Of a DNA stretch of 64,000 nucleotides, positions 53,820 through 63,685 are shown piece after piece. The notes under the pieces were generated by a model. The model ran no database searches. It saw only the letters and a program-made list of their open reading frames with translations, and had not been told where the DNA came from. The DNA is from Spirosoma endophyticum (lineage in GTDB: Bacteria; Bacteroidota; Bacteroidia; Cytophagales; Spirosomataceae): NCBI RefSeq assembly GCF_900112365.1, contig NZ_FOLQ01000003.1, positions 651,746-715,745 on the forward strand. The letters are read 5' to 3'. Position numbers and translations under genes: made by a program. Numbering within the stretch: the first letter of the stretch is position 1; the number at the start of each line of letters is the position of its first letter.

Positions 53820-55163
53820 CTACTTACTATTCATATAATTAACCGTGAGATGACACAGCGCTTTAACCCCACGTGGGAAACTGCTTTCGTCAATCCGAAA
53901 ATCGGGCGTGTGGTGCGATAGATTTTCTCCCGGTTTAGTGTCTACAGGTTTGGCTCCCAGCCGGAAAAAGAAGCCGGGTACTTTTTGGGCGTAATAGGAA
54001 AAATCTTCTGATCCGGTTGCCGCGGGAACAAGTAATACGTTCTCCCGGCCCGCCAGTGCCTGTAGCGTCGGGACCATCTGCTTCGTCAAATTTACATTGT
54101 TGAAAACCAGCGCATCTTCCATACTGATCGATACGTCGACGGTTGCTCCGGCGCTTTTGGCAATGCTGGTGGCAATTTCCCGGATGCGTCGATGAATGGT
54201 GTTGCGCATGGTGGTATCCAGCGTACGGATCGTGCCAATCATGGTAGCTTCTTCGGGAATGATATTCTCCCGATTGCCTGCATTAAACGCGCCGACGGTC
54301 ACTACCGCAGCGTTATCGGTGAGGGGCAGATTTCGGCTAACGATCGTTTGCAACCCCATAATAATCTGTGCGCCCGTAACAATCGGATCAACGCTGGACC
54401 AGGGCGAAGCGCCATGACTTTGCTTGCCATGAATGGTAATCTGGTAAATGTCATTTTCGGCGTAAAAGCCACCGGGTCGGTACGTGAACAGGCCAATGTC
54501 ATTGCCTGACGCAATATGCTGGCCGAAAATGACGTCCACTTTTGGATTGTCGAGTACACCTTCTTTCACCATCAGCTTGGCGCCACCTTCCTCGCCCGTG
54601 GGTGGTCCTTCTTCTGAGGGCTGAAAAATAAACTTTACCGTCCCGCGTAGCTCACTTTTTACGGAGGCCAGCACCTCGGCCGCGCCCATCAGCATCGCTA
54701 CGTGCGCATCGTGGCCGCAGGCATGCATCACGCCTGTGGCTTTGCCTTTATAGTCGGTCGTAGTGGTTGACTTGAATGACAAATTCGCCCGTTCGGTAAT
54801 GGGCAACGCATCCATATCCGCGCGTAAAGCAACGACCGGTCCGGATTTACCGCCTTTCAACAGCCCAACAACCCCCGTTTTACCAACGCCCGTTTTGACT
54901 TCGATGCCTAAGGATTGTAAATGAGCGGCAATTTTTTCGGCTGTGTGAAACTCCCGGTTGCCGAGTTCGGGATTCTGGTGAATGTCGCGTCGCCAGGCAA
55001 TTACTTTGGGCGTTAGACCGTCAGCAACTTTATCGATTTGTGCCAGTAAAACCGCGCTAGTCTCGTGGCCTTTTAGCGGTGTTACGTTCTGAGATAAGCA
55101 GACTAATGTGAATAAACAGGTTGATGCAAAAAAAACAAGTATCAGTCTGTAAATGAATTTCAT
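53820..55163 (-). CDS. Exported M20D amidohydrolase (hippurate/IAA-amino acid hydrolase type)
   Basis: A 447-residue zinc/manganese hydrolase with an N-terminal signal segment. Landmarks of M20D: W-R-R-D-I-H-Q-N-P-E-L near 58, L-R-A-D-M-D-A-L-P-I near 115, H-A-C-G-H-D-A-H near 147, P-S-E-E-G near 183, and the C-terminal T-G-S-E-D-F-S-Y-Y followed by H-H-T-P-D-F. It removes acyl groups from amino acids or small dipeptides in the periplasm. The ligand-binding His/Cys/Glu set looks intact. Confidence 0.92.
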   Translation of the reverse strand: MKFIYRLILVFFASTCLFTLVCLSQNVTPLKGHETSAVLLAQIDKVADGLTPKVIAWRRDIHQNPELGNREFHTAEKIAAHLQSLGIEVKTGVGKTGVVGLLKGGKSGPVVALRADMDALPITERANLSFKSTTTTDYKGKATGVMHACGHDAHVAMLMGAAEVLASVKSELRGTVKFIFQPSEEGPPTGEEGGAKLMVKEGVLDNPKVDVIFGQHIASGNDIGLFTYRPGGFYAENDIYQITIHGKQSHGASPWSSVDPIVTGAQIIMGLQTIVSRNLPLTDNAAVVTVGAFNAGNRENIIPEEATMIGTIRTLDTTMRNTIHRRIREIATSIAKSAGATVDVSISMEDALVFNNVNLTKQMVPTLQALAGRENVLLVPAATGSEDFSYYAQKVPGFFFRLGAKPVDTKPGENLSHHTPDFRIDESSFPRGVKALCHLTVNYMNSK

Positions 55164-55466
55164 AGAGTAACGAATGAAGGTAGATATGGATATTTAGCCA
55201 ATTGATAGCTATCCATATCAGTCAAAGTTGGGAATAGATAGAATAGGAGTTACCTATACCGATGTGACTATTGTCTGAATGGTAGCCAAAAATACGGTCA
55301 ACTATTTGTTTTGACAATTATTATTTGGTTAAATGGTCAAACCTGAGAATGCACTCTACCAGTAGGTAGAATTTTTTTAGTAAATATCTAAGCGCTCACC
55401 TAGTCATATTTTTTGTAATTTTGACTGTTTTGATATTAACATATTGTTAAATTATTGGTAAGGAAT
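55164..55466 (+). promoter_or_regulatory. Intergenic promoter region for the second SusCD operon
   Basis: About 300 AT-rich bases between divergent genes. TAATTTTG at 55416-55423 fits the Bacteroidota -7 consensus and lies 44 bases before the susC ATG at 55467. A matching -33 TTTG was not found at the standard distance, so the site is tentative. No operator-like repeat was seen. Confidence 0.4.
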
Positions 55467-58400
55467 ATGCAGAAATCTCTTCATCCTTTTTTCATTAAAA
55501 GGCTATCGCTCACGATGATAGCCTTTTTAATTTCTGGAGTTTTATGGGCTCAGAACGTTATTCAGGGAACCGTCCTGGATGCTAAGAAACAGCCTTTAGT
55601 GGGCATGAACGTACTTGTAAAGGGGACCACCCGCGGAACCGTTACCGATGTTGAGGGTAAATTTTCGGTAAGTGCTGATAATAATTCTATCCTGATTTTT
55701 TCGGGCGTGGGTTTTGTCAGGCAGGAAATTCCGGTGGGTAACCAGACGGACATTATCGTAACCCTTGCCGAAGATAATGCCGTGCTGAGTGAAGTCGTCG
55801 TAACGGCGCTGGGGATTAAGCGCGACAAGCGGTCGCTGGGGTATTCGATTCAGGAGATCAATGGCCAGGATATTTCGACCGCTAAAGAAGCTAACGTAGC
55901 TACTTCGCTGGCCGGGAAAATGGCGGGTGTTCAGGTCACTCGCTCGGCCAATGGCGCAGGCGGCTCGTCGCGGGTGATTATCCGGGGCGCCAACTCGCTC
56001 GTTGGGAACAGTCAGCCGCTCTACGTTATTGATGGAATTCCGATGGATAACCAAAATCCCCGCGCGCCCGGCAGCTCGGGCGGAATCGACTACGGCGATG
56101 GTATTTCTAACATCAATCCCGAAGACATCGAAACAATGTCGGTGCTGAAAGGCCCGAACGCGGCAGCCTTATACGGTCAGCGGGGGAGTAACGGTGTGGT
56201 CCTGATTACAACCAAATCCGGGAAAAATAAGAAAGGTATCGGGGTTAAATATGGCATCGATTATACGATAGGAAATGCGCTGGTCCTGCCTGATTTCCAG
56301 GATGAATACGCGCAGGGATTGGACGGCACGTTTACGAATTTTCGCGGAAACGACGGTAAGATTTACACTTGGGCCGCAGCGCAGGCGGCTGGTATTCAGG
56401 GGTTACCTAAGATGAGTGGCGGTCGGGACCGCTTCACCCGCGCCAGTTGGGGGGCTCACATGGAAGGTCAGCAATACGAAGATCAGTGGGGAAACGTACT
56501 GAATCTGACACCGCAGCCAAACACGTTTCAGAAGTTTTTCAATACGGAAAAATCAGTGGTCAATAACCTGAGTCTGGAAGGCGGCAACGATGCGGTGAGT
56601 TACCGACTGGCCTATTCCAACACGAACATCAATGGCTACGTCCCGACCAATACGTTAAACCGCAACAACATCAGCTTGCGAACGGTCGCTAAAGTAACCT
56701 CGAAATTAGAGGCCGACGTGAAGGTCAACTACATCGCGCAGGCGGGTGTGAACCGGCCGACGGTTTCTGATGCCGCCGATAATCCAGCCTATATATTTAT
56801 CAGTCAGCCACGTAGTATACCGATGGACATTCTGGCAAATTCGGCCTGGACAGCATCGGACATTGCCAAACAACTCGGCTATGGTACAACCGCATTTGTC
56901 GGGCTTGAAAAAACCTACGCTACCAACTCCTCGACGGCAAATCCGTACTGGACAAGGGATCGTACCCGCAACTCCGACGATCGCCGACGTATCATTGGCT
57001 TAGTAAAACTGAGTTACCAATTCAACGACTGGATTCGCCTGACGGCCCGGACTGGAACGGATTTTTATACCGACGAGCGGTTCCGCTATCGTGATAAAGG
57101 CACCTACGTAACGACCAACAAAAACGGTGACATCACCGAAGAAGTGACGCGTACCCGCGAGGACAACAGCGACGTACTGCTCTCATTGACGCCTAAAATT
57201 TCGGAGAATATCTCGTTTGGCTTGAACCTTGGCGCCAATCATCAGCGGTATTACTCGCGCACAACGGGGAACACGGGTAACGAATTTATCGCTCCCAACC
57301 TGTTCATTATCAATAATACGCTGACAAATTCCTACGTCTTTGGTCTGACGGAATCGTCGATTAATTCGGTGTATGGTTCGGGTTCGATCGGCTACAAGGA
57401 TATGGCGTTCATCGACTTTTCCGCCCGGAATGACTGGTCGTCGACGCTGTCGCCCAGGAATAATTCTTTCTTTTATCCGGCCATCAGCGGTAGTCTGGTG
57501 TTGACGGATGCCTTCCGGTTGCAGAGTCCCGCGCTGAGTTTCCTGAAAGTGAGAGCCTCCTGGGCGCAGGCCGGTAGTTCGGGAAGTCCGTATCAGCTCA
57601 ACGGCAATTACTCGCTGGATCAGTACACGCAGGGGGGTATTCCACTGGCGTCGTTTGCCTCGACCATTCCCGATCCGAACCTGAAAAATGAGTTAACTAC
57701 GTCGACGGAATTCGGCCTGGAAGCTCGGTTGTTCAAAAATCGGGTGGGCGTTACGTTTGCCTATTACAGCGCTGGCACCAGAAATCAGATTCTGAATGTG
57801 CCCCTGCCTCCGTCCAGTACGTTTACCTCACGATTGATCAACGCGGGCGAAATTCGGAACCACGGAATCGAGTTGAGTGTGAATGCTACGCCCGTTAAAA
57901 CGGCGTCTGGGTTTTCCTGGGACGCTACGATAAATTACTCGCACAATCGCAACGAAGTGGTTTCGCTTGCTGAAGGTGTATCGACTTATATTCTGGGCAG
58001 TGACCGGGGTGTACAGGTTATTGCGACACCGGGGAAACCGTTTGGGACCATTCTTGGCAACGGATTTCAGTGGCTTCGGGATGGCTCTGGCAACCGAATC
58101 ATTGATCCGGCAACGGGTCTTCCGGTGAAAACGAACGCTAAAATTCTCTACGAAATGGGGAACGCGCTACCGAAATGGATTGGTGGTTTCAACAACGCAT
58201 TCCGCTACAAAGGCATTACGTTGTCGGGCCTGATCGACGTGAGTCAGGGGGGCAAAGTCTATTCGCAGAGCCTGCGCGAAGAACTGATTTATGGGACCAT
58301 TAAAAAGACCGTTCCGGGTCGCGACGGAAGTTACGTAGCAGAAGGTGTAGTCGGTTCGAAAGCGGCTGATGGCACCTGGACCGGCACCGGACAGGCTAAC

Positions 58401-58733
58401 ACCAAAACCGTTCGGGCGCAGGATTACTGGAACGTAGTGGCTCCTGATAAAGACAACGTAGTGGCGGAAGAAATGCTCAATGACGCCAGCTACGTTATGC
58501 TGCGGGAAATGACACTCAACTATAACCTTCCCAGTAAATGGGTAAGCAAAACGCCATTCCGCAACATTCGGGCGGGCGTTTACGGGCGGAACCTGTTCTA
58601 TCTACAGCGCAAAACGGATGGATTTGCGCCGGAAGCGTCGTCTTTCAACGTCAATAATTCCTCGTTGGGTCTGGAGTCGACAGCTTTGCCACTGCTCCGG
58701 TATTTTGGCTTTAGCCTCAACTGCGAACTGTAG
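55467..58733 (+). CDS. SusC/RagA TonB-linked outer-membrane transporter
   Basis: A 1088-residue TonB-dependent channel from ATG 55467 (an in-frame TTG lies 12 bases upstream). Order: signal peptide ending V-L-W-A-Q, regulatory-like domain (G-M-N-V-L-V-K-G-T-T-R-G-T-V-T-D-V), L-S-E-V-V-V-T-A-L-G-I, plug with I-R-G-A-N-S and N-I-N-P-E-D-I-E-T-M-S-V-L-K-G, barrel to the C-terminal L-N-C-E-L. Its first 200 residues resemble the susC remnant at 9668 closely. It pairs with the SusD gene 32 bases downstream. Confidence 0.96.
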   Translation: MQKSLHPFFIKRLSLTMIAFLISGVLWAQNVIQGTVLDAKKQPLVGMNVLVKGTTRGTVTDVEGKFSVSADNNSILIFSGVGFVRQEIPVGNQTDIIVTLAEDNAVLSEVVVTALGIKRDKRSLGYSIQEINGQDISTAKEANVATSLAGKMAGVQVTRSANGAGGSSRVIIRGANSLVGNSQPLYVIDGIPMDNQNPRAPGSSGGIDYGDGISNINPEDIETMSVLKGPNAAALYGQRGSNGVVLITTKSGKNKKGIGVKYGIDYTIGNALVLPDFQDEYAQGLDGTFTNFRGNDGKIYTWAAAQAAGIQGLPKMSGGRDRFTRASWGAHMEGQQYEDQWGNVLNLTPQPNTFQKFFNTEKSVVNNLSLEGGNDAVSYRLAYSNTNINGYVPTNTLNRNNISLRTVAKVTSKLEADVKVNYIAQAGVNRPTVSDAADNPAYIFISQPRSIPMDILANSAWTASDIAKQLGYGTTAFVGLEKTYATNSSTANPYWTRDRTRNSDDRRRIIGLVKLSYQFNDWIRLTARTGTDFYTDERFRYRDKGTYVTTNKNGDITEEVTRTREDNSDVLLSLTPKISENISFGLNLGANHQRYYSRTTGNTGNEFIAPNLFIINNTLTNSYVFGLTESSINSVYGSGSIGYKDMAFIDFSARNDWSSTLSPRNNSFFYPAISGSLVLTDAFRLQSPALSFLKVRASWAQAGSSGSPYQLNGNYSLDQYTQGGIPLASFASTIPDPNLKNELTTSTEFGLEARLFKNRVGVTFAYYSAGTRNQILNVPLPPSSTFTSRLINAGEIRNHGIELSVNATPVKTASGFSWDATINYSHNRNEVVSLAEGVSTYILGSDRGVQVIATPGKPFGTILGNGFQWLRDGSGNRIIDPATGLPVKTNAKILYEMGNALPKWIGGFNNAFRYKGITLSGLIDVSQGGKVYSQSLREELIYGTIKKTVPGRDGSYVAEGVVGSKAADGTWTGTGQANTKTVRAQDYWNVVAPDKDNVVAEEMLNDASYVMLREMTLNYNLPSKWVSKTPFRNIRAGVYGRNLFYLQRKTDGFAPEASSFNVNNSSLGLESTALPLLRYFGFSLNCEL

Positions 58734-58765
58734 ACCCGATTCTTTACTCCAAACTTGATTCGTCA

Positions 58766-60262
58766 ATGAAAAAAATACTAACACCCATCTATATCGCCGT
58801 GGCCTTATTGATGTCCCAGGCATGTACGGATGATTTTGAAAAAATAAACACGCCACCGACCTCCGTCACGGTTATTGATCCGGGCCTGGTGCTGTCGAAA
58901 GTGCAGCGGGACGCGGCTTTTTCAGAAGGTTTTGAGTACCCCAATAACCAGTTCGGTTCCTGGGTGCAGCAGTGGGCGGGCGGTGTGCTCATTTCGAGTT
59001 CGCGCTACGTGCAGCAGGCTGATACCGACCTCTGGGCGAGCCACTACGTTTATTTGCGGAACATCAGCCAGATTCGGAACCAGTTGCTGAAAGGGCTGGA
59101 AAACGATCCGAAGGGACGCACCAAACTGGCCATTGCCCGGATCGTGGAGATTTCGATCTGGCAGCGCCTGACCGATTTGTTTGGCGACGTACCCTATTCG
59201 CAAAGTGCGCTGGGTGTCGAAAATGTGAACAACCAGCCGGTGTTCGATACACAGGAATCGATCTACAAATCCCTGATTTCTACGCTGGATGCCGCCATTG
59301 CGCAGCTAAACGCTGGGGACGAAAACTACGGTACCGCCGATTTTTATTACAAAGGGGACGTAGCGAAATGGAAGAAATACGGCAATTCGCTGAAGCTTCG
59401 GTTGGGGATGCGGGTTCGCTACGCAGATGCCGCTCTGGCGCAGAAAACGGTTACCGAAGCCATGGGTCAACCGCTTATGGAGTCCAACGCCGATAATGCC
59501 GCCATTCCGACTTACAACGACGCAACCAACGCCAACGTCCACCCGGTACTGAACCACTGGCTGGCGGGAAGCCCCGATTTGAAATACCTGGCCGATAGGT
59601 TTGTGAATCAACTGGTTGCAACCAACGATCCGCGGTTACCAAGCCTGGTGCAGCCAACGGTCAATTCGGTAAAAGCCGGAAAACCTGCCTACAAAGGTAT
59701 TGGTGTGGCCTTAACGGATGCGTTGCTCAAGACAATCATTAAGGACGATTACTCAACGGCTTCGCAGACGACGTATTTCAACAAAGCGTATAATCCTCCG
59801 ATTCCGTGTCAGCACTTCACCTTTGCCGATGTGAGTTTCTACAAAGCTGAAGCTGCGCTGGAAGGCTGGGGGGCCACCGCCGATCAGGCCGAAAAATTCT
59901 ACCAGGATGGCGTAAAAGCGGCTATGGCAATGTCGCCCTATAACGTAACGACGATCCCGGCGACTTATACCGAACTGTCGTTTACGGGCCTGACGAAAGA
60001 ACAGAAACTCGAAAAAATCGGCACCCAGAAATGGATTCAGTTGTTTGGTCGATCCTACGAAGCCTTCATCGAATGGCGGAGAATGAGTTACCCAAAGCTC
60101 ACACCGGGTCCCAACCCCGGCTCGACCAATGGACAGATTCCTCGTCGGTCGGTCTATTCCACGCAGGAGACACTGCTCAACAAAACCAACTACGATGCCG
60201 CCGTCGCTCGTTTTTCGAACGGAGACTCTTATCTGAGCAAAGTGTGGTGGGATAAACGATAG
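58766..60262 (+). CDS. SusD/RagB-family lipoprotein
   Basis: A 498-residue surface lipoprotein partner of the preceding SusC. Lipobox L-M-S-Q-A-C (Cys20) followed by D-D-F-E-K-I-N, as in the SusD-like type 2 group. It shows G-D-V-P-Y-S-Q-S-A, helical TPR-like body, and the C-terminal block K-L-E-K-I-G-T-Q-K-W-I-Q-L-F-G-R-S. A hairpin terminator follows. The transported nutrient is not evident; nearby exported peptidase and amidase genes hint at amino-acid or peptide-type nutrients. Confidence 0.94.
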   Translation: MKKILTPIYIAVALLMSQACTDDFEKINTPPTSVTVIDPGLVLSKVQRDAAFSEGFEYPNNQFGSWVQQWAGGVLISSSRYVQQADTDLWASHYVYLRNISQIRNQLLKGLENDPKGRTKLAIARIVEISIWQRLTDLFGDVPYSQSALGVENVNNQPVFDTQESIYKSLISTLDAAIAQLNAGDENYGTADFYYKGDVAKWKKYGNSLKLRLGMRVRYADAALAQKTVTEAMGQPLMESNADNAAIPTYNDATNANVHPVLNHWLAGSPDLKYLADRFVNQLVATNDPRLPSLVQPTVNSVKAGKPAYKGIGVALTDALLKTIIKDDYSTASQTTYFNKAYNPPIPCQHFTFADVSFYKAEAALEGWGATADQAEKFYQDGVKAAMAMSPYNVTTIPATYTELSFTGLTKEQKLEKIGTQKWIQLFGRSYEAFIEWRRMSYPKLTPGPNPGSTNGQIPRRSVYSTQETLLNKTNYDAAVARFSNGDSYLSKVWWDKR

Positions 60263-60290
60263 AAACGCAGCCCTTTACGTTGTTACCCAG

Positions 60291-60323
60291 GAGGTCGTTT
60301 CAGCATTGAAACGACCTCTTTTT
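60291..60323 (+). terminator. Rho-independent terminator after susD
   Basis: Perfect 12-bp stem, arms 60291-60302 and 60307-60318, four-base loop, then a T run at 60319-60323. Confidence 0.92.
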
Positions 60324-60462
60324 ATGCTCAATTGCCATTCATCCAGCAAAACAACCGTTCCGGTAGTTTGTAATACATAGTACCATCTGTCGCCCATATC
60401 TTTGTTTAACAAATCGGGAATAACCCGGCTAGATTTTAAACTGAAACAAAAACATACATATC

Positions 60463-60861
60463 ATGAAAACCCTCATCAAATCACTCGCTTTAGCCCTTAC
60501 ACTGGGTTTTGTTACATCTTTCGCTACGTTCGCTAACACAAACCCTGGCGGGCGCCAAACAGTAGTAGCCTCTTTTAAATCAGCCATTTATACGACTGTT
60601 AGTGGCAAATTGAGTATTGCGCTTGACAAAGAAATTGGCGGAGTCGTTGACGTTCAGCTGAAAAATAAAGATGGTAAAATTTTATACGCTCAGCATCTGA
60701 GCAAGAAGGAGCGCCAGTACCGTAGGTTGTTAAACGTGAGTGAATTGCCCGATGGCGATTACCAGGTAGAAATCACCAATAGTGTTGAAACCACCACGCA
60801 CAAGATGACGCTCTCGACGCAACAACCCGTAATGCCGAGCCGTTTGGTTGTGATAAACTAA
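60463..60861 (+). CDS. Small secreted beta-rich protein
   Basis: A 132-residue protein with a clean signal peptide (M-K-T-L-I-K-S-L-A-L-A-L-T ending F-A-N). The mature part has alternating strands (G-K-L-S-I-A-L-D-K, V-D-V-Q-L-K-N-K-D-G-K-I-L-Y) ending P-D-G-D-Y-Q-V-E-I-T-N-S. The tail resembles the fold of type IX secretion C-terminal domains and small DUF3244-like proteins, but the protein is too short to carry a cargo. Function unknown. A weak hairpin terminator follows. Confidence 0.75.
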   Translation: MKTLIKSLALALTLGFVTSFATFANTNPGGRQTVVASFKSAIYTTVSGKLSIALDKEIGGVVDVQLKNKDGKILYAQHLSKKERQYRRLLNVSELPDGDYQVEITNSVETTTHKMTLSTQQPVMPSRLVVIN

Positions 60862-60884
60862 CCGGTAGCATTTGCTACTAATAG

Positions 60885-60920
60885 AACTCCTCATCTGAGA
60901 AAACGGGTGGGGAGTTTTTG
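60885..60920 (+). terminator. Weak hairpin with T run
   Basis: AACTCC at 60885-60890 pairs with GGAGTT at 60911-60916, followed by T residues; a short stem, plausible terminator for the small secreted protein. Confidence 0.55.
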
Positions 60921-60989
60921 CTTTTTGTGGCGGAGATGTTTGCTTAAGAGGTGTTTTTATTCGAATATTCAATGGGGTCTATAAAACCA

Positions 60990-61991
60990 TTAGCTATTTA
61001 ACAGTCCGTTATAATCCAATAGATCATTAAATAATACGCTCTCTTCTTCTATCCACTTATCTTTTTGATAGAGTTCATCAATCAGTTTACGTTGCTCGTC
61101 GCTGAACAGTTCCTCTAAGGGAATTTCGGGATGGGACAGTTTTTCCCATAAATCAGAGGGCCAACGACTGCCATGACCAGCAACACCTACTTGTTTACGA
61201 GGAGCGCTTTGTGGTGGGGTGAGTAGACGTGTTCGGCGGTTGTGATTAAGTAAATGTATAGCATATACATCCCGGTAAATAGTTAAGCCTGCATAATCCC
61301 AATCGCCAAAATAGCAGAATGTAGCTCCAGGGTCAGGTGCGTGAGCCAATTTTTCTACATTGCGTCCACCCGCATGACGTAGCTCTACTTGTTGAGTAAA
61401 GGCCTTTTGCCATTGAAGTAAATAGTGTTGATTCTCACAGAGGAGTACTAGACGAGCTTTGGGATGTCCACTTACCCAAATTGACTCTTGTATTAAATGA
61501 CTCAACTGTGGATATTGGTCCAAATCAAGTAATTTTAAAACTGCTGAATTGAGACCTTCTTTTTCCTTTAATGCTTTAGCACTGTCAAAATATAAGGTTC
61601 CTACAATCTCGCGTGAATATTCACCCTTTATAATTACCACGCATTCATTAGCTACCTTCTGTAAACTCACTACATCTTTAAGAGTAAATTGAGCGTGGTG
61701 CGTATCCAAACCACAGTCTCCTAAAAACTTTTGAGCTTCTTTGTAAATAGGGGCGATTTCACGGTCATAGAATGCATTAAAAGTTGGACAAGCAATAGTA
61801 ATATGAGGATAACGATGTTTTGGAGCAATTAAAAGCTGGTTCTTGTAACTAGTATAAACCGGATTTGTAAAGATTGGCTCGCCCAATAAAGTTTTGCTGC
61901 GCGTTTTTCCTCTACAACGTATTTCAGCCAAAGCTCGCAATAAACGCCAAGTATATTCAGGGCCAAGAAGAATAGGGTTAGGCTGCAACAT
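60990..61991 (-). CDS. jetD: Wadjet nuclease subunit JetD
   Basis: A 333-residue protein with a TOPRIM-type end domain, as in JetD of the Wadjet plasmid-restriction system. The catalytic acids are visible: Glu186 in L-V-L-L-C-E-N and Asp230-x-Asp232 in F-G-D-W-D-Y-A-G. The N-terminal part is the DUF3322-like arm. In Wadjet, JetD cleaves plasmid DNA once the JetABC SMC complex has extruded it. jetD overlaps the end of jetC by 14 bases, which shows co-translation. Compared with neighbouring genes the DNA is more AT-rich and codon use differs, as expected for acquired defence genes. jetA and jetB would lie beyond the right edge. Confidence 0.85.
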   Translation of the reverse strand: MLQPNPILLGPEYTWRLLRALAEIRCRGKTRSKTLLGEPIFTNPVYTSYKNQLLIAPKHRYPHITIACPTFNAFYDREIAPIYKEAQKFLGDCGLDTHHAQFTLKDVVSLQKVANECVVIIKGEYSREIVGTLYFDSAKALKEKEGLNSAVLKLLDLDQYPQLSHLIQESIWVSGHPKARLVLLCENQHYLLQWQKAFTQQVELRHAGGRNVEKLAHAPDPGATFCYFGDWDYAGLTIYRDVYAIHLLNHNRRTRLLTPPQSAPRKQVGVAGHGSRWPSDLWEKLSHPEIPLEELFSDEQRKLIDELYQKDKWIEEESVLFNDLLDYNGLLNS

Positions 61992-63685
61992 CTGGTGGGA
62001 GCGGATCGAACAAAGTTGGATTAGGTATGGGAGCGAAACGCTCAGTTGGAACCGAAATAAGTTCGCCTTTACTTAACATAACTGGTGGCAGATTTTGACG
62101 AAGTGTGCGATTGCGACCAAGATGAAGAAAGTATAGTCGTTGCTCAGTACCTGTTTCATACACCAGAGGACGTACGGATAGCGAAATTACTTGGAAATTC
62201 TCTTTGTGTGCTAGTTCTAATAATGTTGTGTAATTACTGCCTAAACTGTCAACTTCATCAATAGCCATGAATCGTAAACCCCGCGAAGCTGTATGCGGTC
62301 CGCCACTACGTCCGATTACCGATAAACGGGCTATATTAAGCAAAGCTGCTGCCATGAAAGTTTGACCACTGCTCCCGTCATTAATATGGCCATCGTCGTT
62401 TTTCATCTCGAATTCCAGCTTAAGATAACTCAGCGGATCTAACAGCTTGGGAATAGTACGTTTTGGGTCTGTTCCACCTTTCTGAATGTAGGCACGAAAT
62501 AGTATACTCTCGATTGAGTCTAAGTTAGCTAATTGACGGACAGTTTCAGGTTCGGCGGCTATACGCTGGAATTCATCTAACCATTCGACTGGATAAGCTG
62601 TAACTGGGCGTGTTGCGATATATGGTCGAAAACCGCCAGTTATTTCTGTTTTTTCTCTTCGAAAATACTTTTGTAACTCTCCTACTTCTTTGGCGAAGAC
62701 ATCATAGGCATCGCGAACATCGCTAATTAATTGGCCTAACTCTACTAATTTGAGACGGGCAATTTCCCGTGTTGATTCATTGATACTTCTCAAGGCACTT
62801 TGTAAACGCTCCTGCCCTTCGTTGGTAGAGTGGATTACACCACGGACTTCATCTGGTAATACTTCCTGCATAAAAGTTAATAAATCATCGGCAGGTCGGT
62901 ATTTAGCTATTTCATCGCTACTTAGAAACTCTTTTACAAGTTCACGAAATAGTATTTCATATTCGTTTTCTTTTTCTTGAACCTCAATATGAGTGGGAAT
63001 AATATTCAGTTCTTCAGCTTCTACTAATGGTAGCTTTTTGAAATTAGCTTGAGCTTCCTCTTCTATTTTCTGTAGATCGACAAGCTTAAGTTTAGTATCA
63101 GTTAATTCTTTTTGCTCTGCTTTAAGGTTGAGTTCTGCTGTAATTAATTGTCTGGTTAGGTCTTCACTTAATCTACCGTCTGCGTTGTTAATTTCTACGT
63201 AATGTGTGTCAATAAGTTCAGCAGGTATATCACCAGAATTCTCCTTCAACCAATCTCTTGTCTTATGTTGGGTATTGCGTAGTTGTATGCGATATCTCCA
63301 CAAATTAGCGGCTAAATGTGTCCTATTAACTTCATCGACTTGCTTTTGCAAGCCATTCAGCTCATCTTCTAGTTTTATTGCTTCTCCCAAGGCAGCAGCA
63401 TAAGCAACCTTAGCCTCGTTAGCATTAGTGATTGCTATTTGTTCAGCTAGTATCAAATCATTGCGCTTGCGGTGTAGACTAGTAGCATTATTAATATCTG
63501 TTGGGCTTGTAGGAAAGTCAGTAGGTATTGTTGTTTTGTTTACCCTTATGTCGTCCAGCAAAGGCAACGCTTCCTCCCACTGTGTAAATCCTTTTAAAAT
63601 GTCTAGTAAATTTCTTGCATTTCGACTCTTGGATTCTAACACTTCAGCCTGCTTTTCATTTTTCTGACTCCATGTTGCTAAAAGC
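61978..63685 (-). pseudogene. jetC: Wadjet SMC-like ATPase JetC, 3' half, interrupted by an insertion sequence
   Basis: About 570 residues of the C-terminal half of an SMC-like ATPase. A long charged coiled coil covers roughly the first 300 residues, then a globular part. Counting from GTG 63642, the signature loop S424-S-G-Q427 and Walker B F-M-A-I-D462-E-V-D-S at 458-466 are intact, followed by Q-V-I-S-L-S-V-R-P. The frame stays open upstream of 63642 in coiled-coil style (reading K-N-E-K-Q-A-E before it) until it meets the insertion-sequence end near 63686. JetC is about twice this size, so the ATP-binding Walker A half is missing here. With no Walker A the remnant cannot work alone. Confidence 0.85.

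Noticed and set aside
53820..60262. M20 amidohydrolase and SusCD as one proven uptake-degradation operon
   Set aside because: They are divergent and no shared operator was seen; the link stays a guess and is not reported as a system.
60990..61991. JetD read as a Spo11/topoisomerase VI A-type enzyme
   Set aside because: The TOPRIM Glu and DxD are shared, but no catalytic Tyr/winged-helix N-terminus is evident and the overlapping neighbour is an SMC-like protein, which fits Wadjet.
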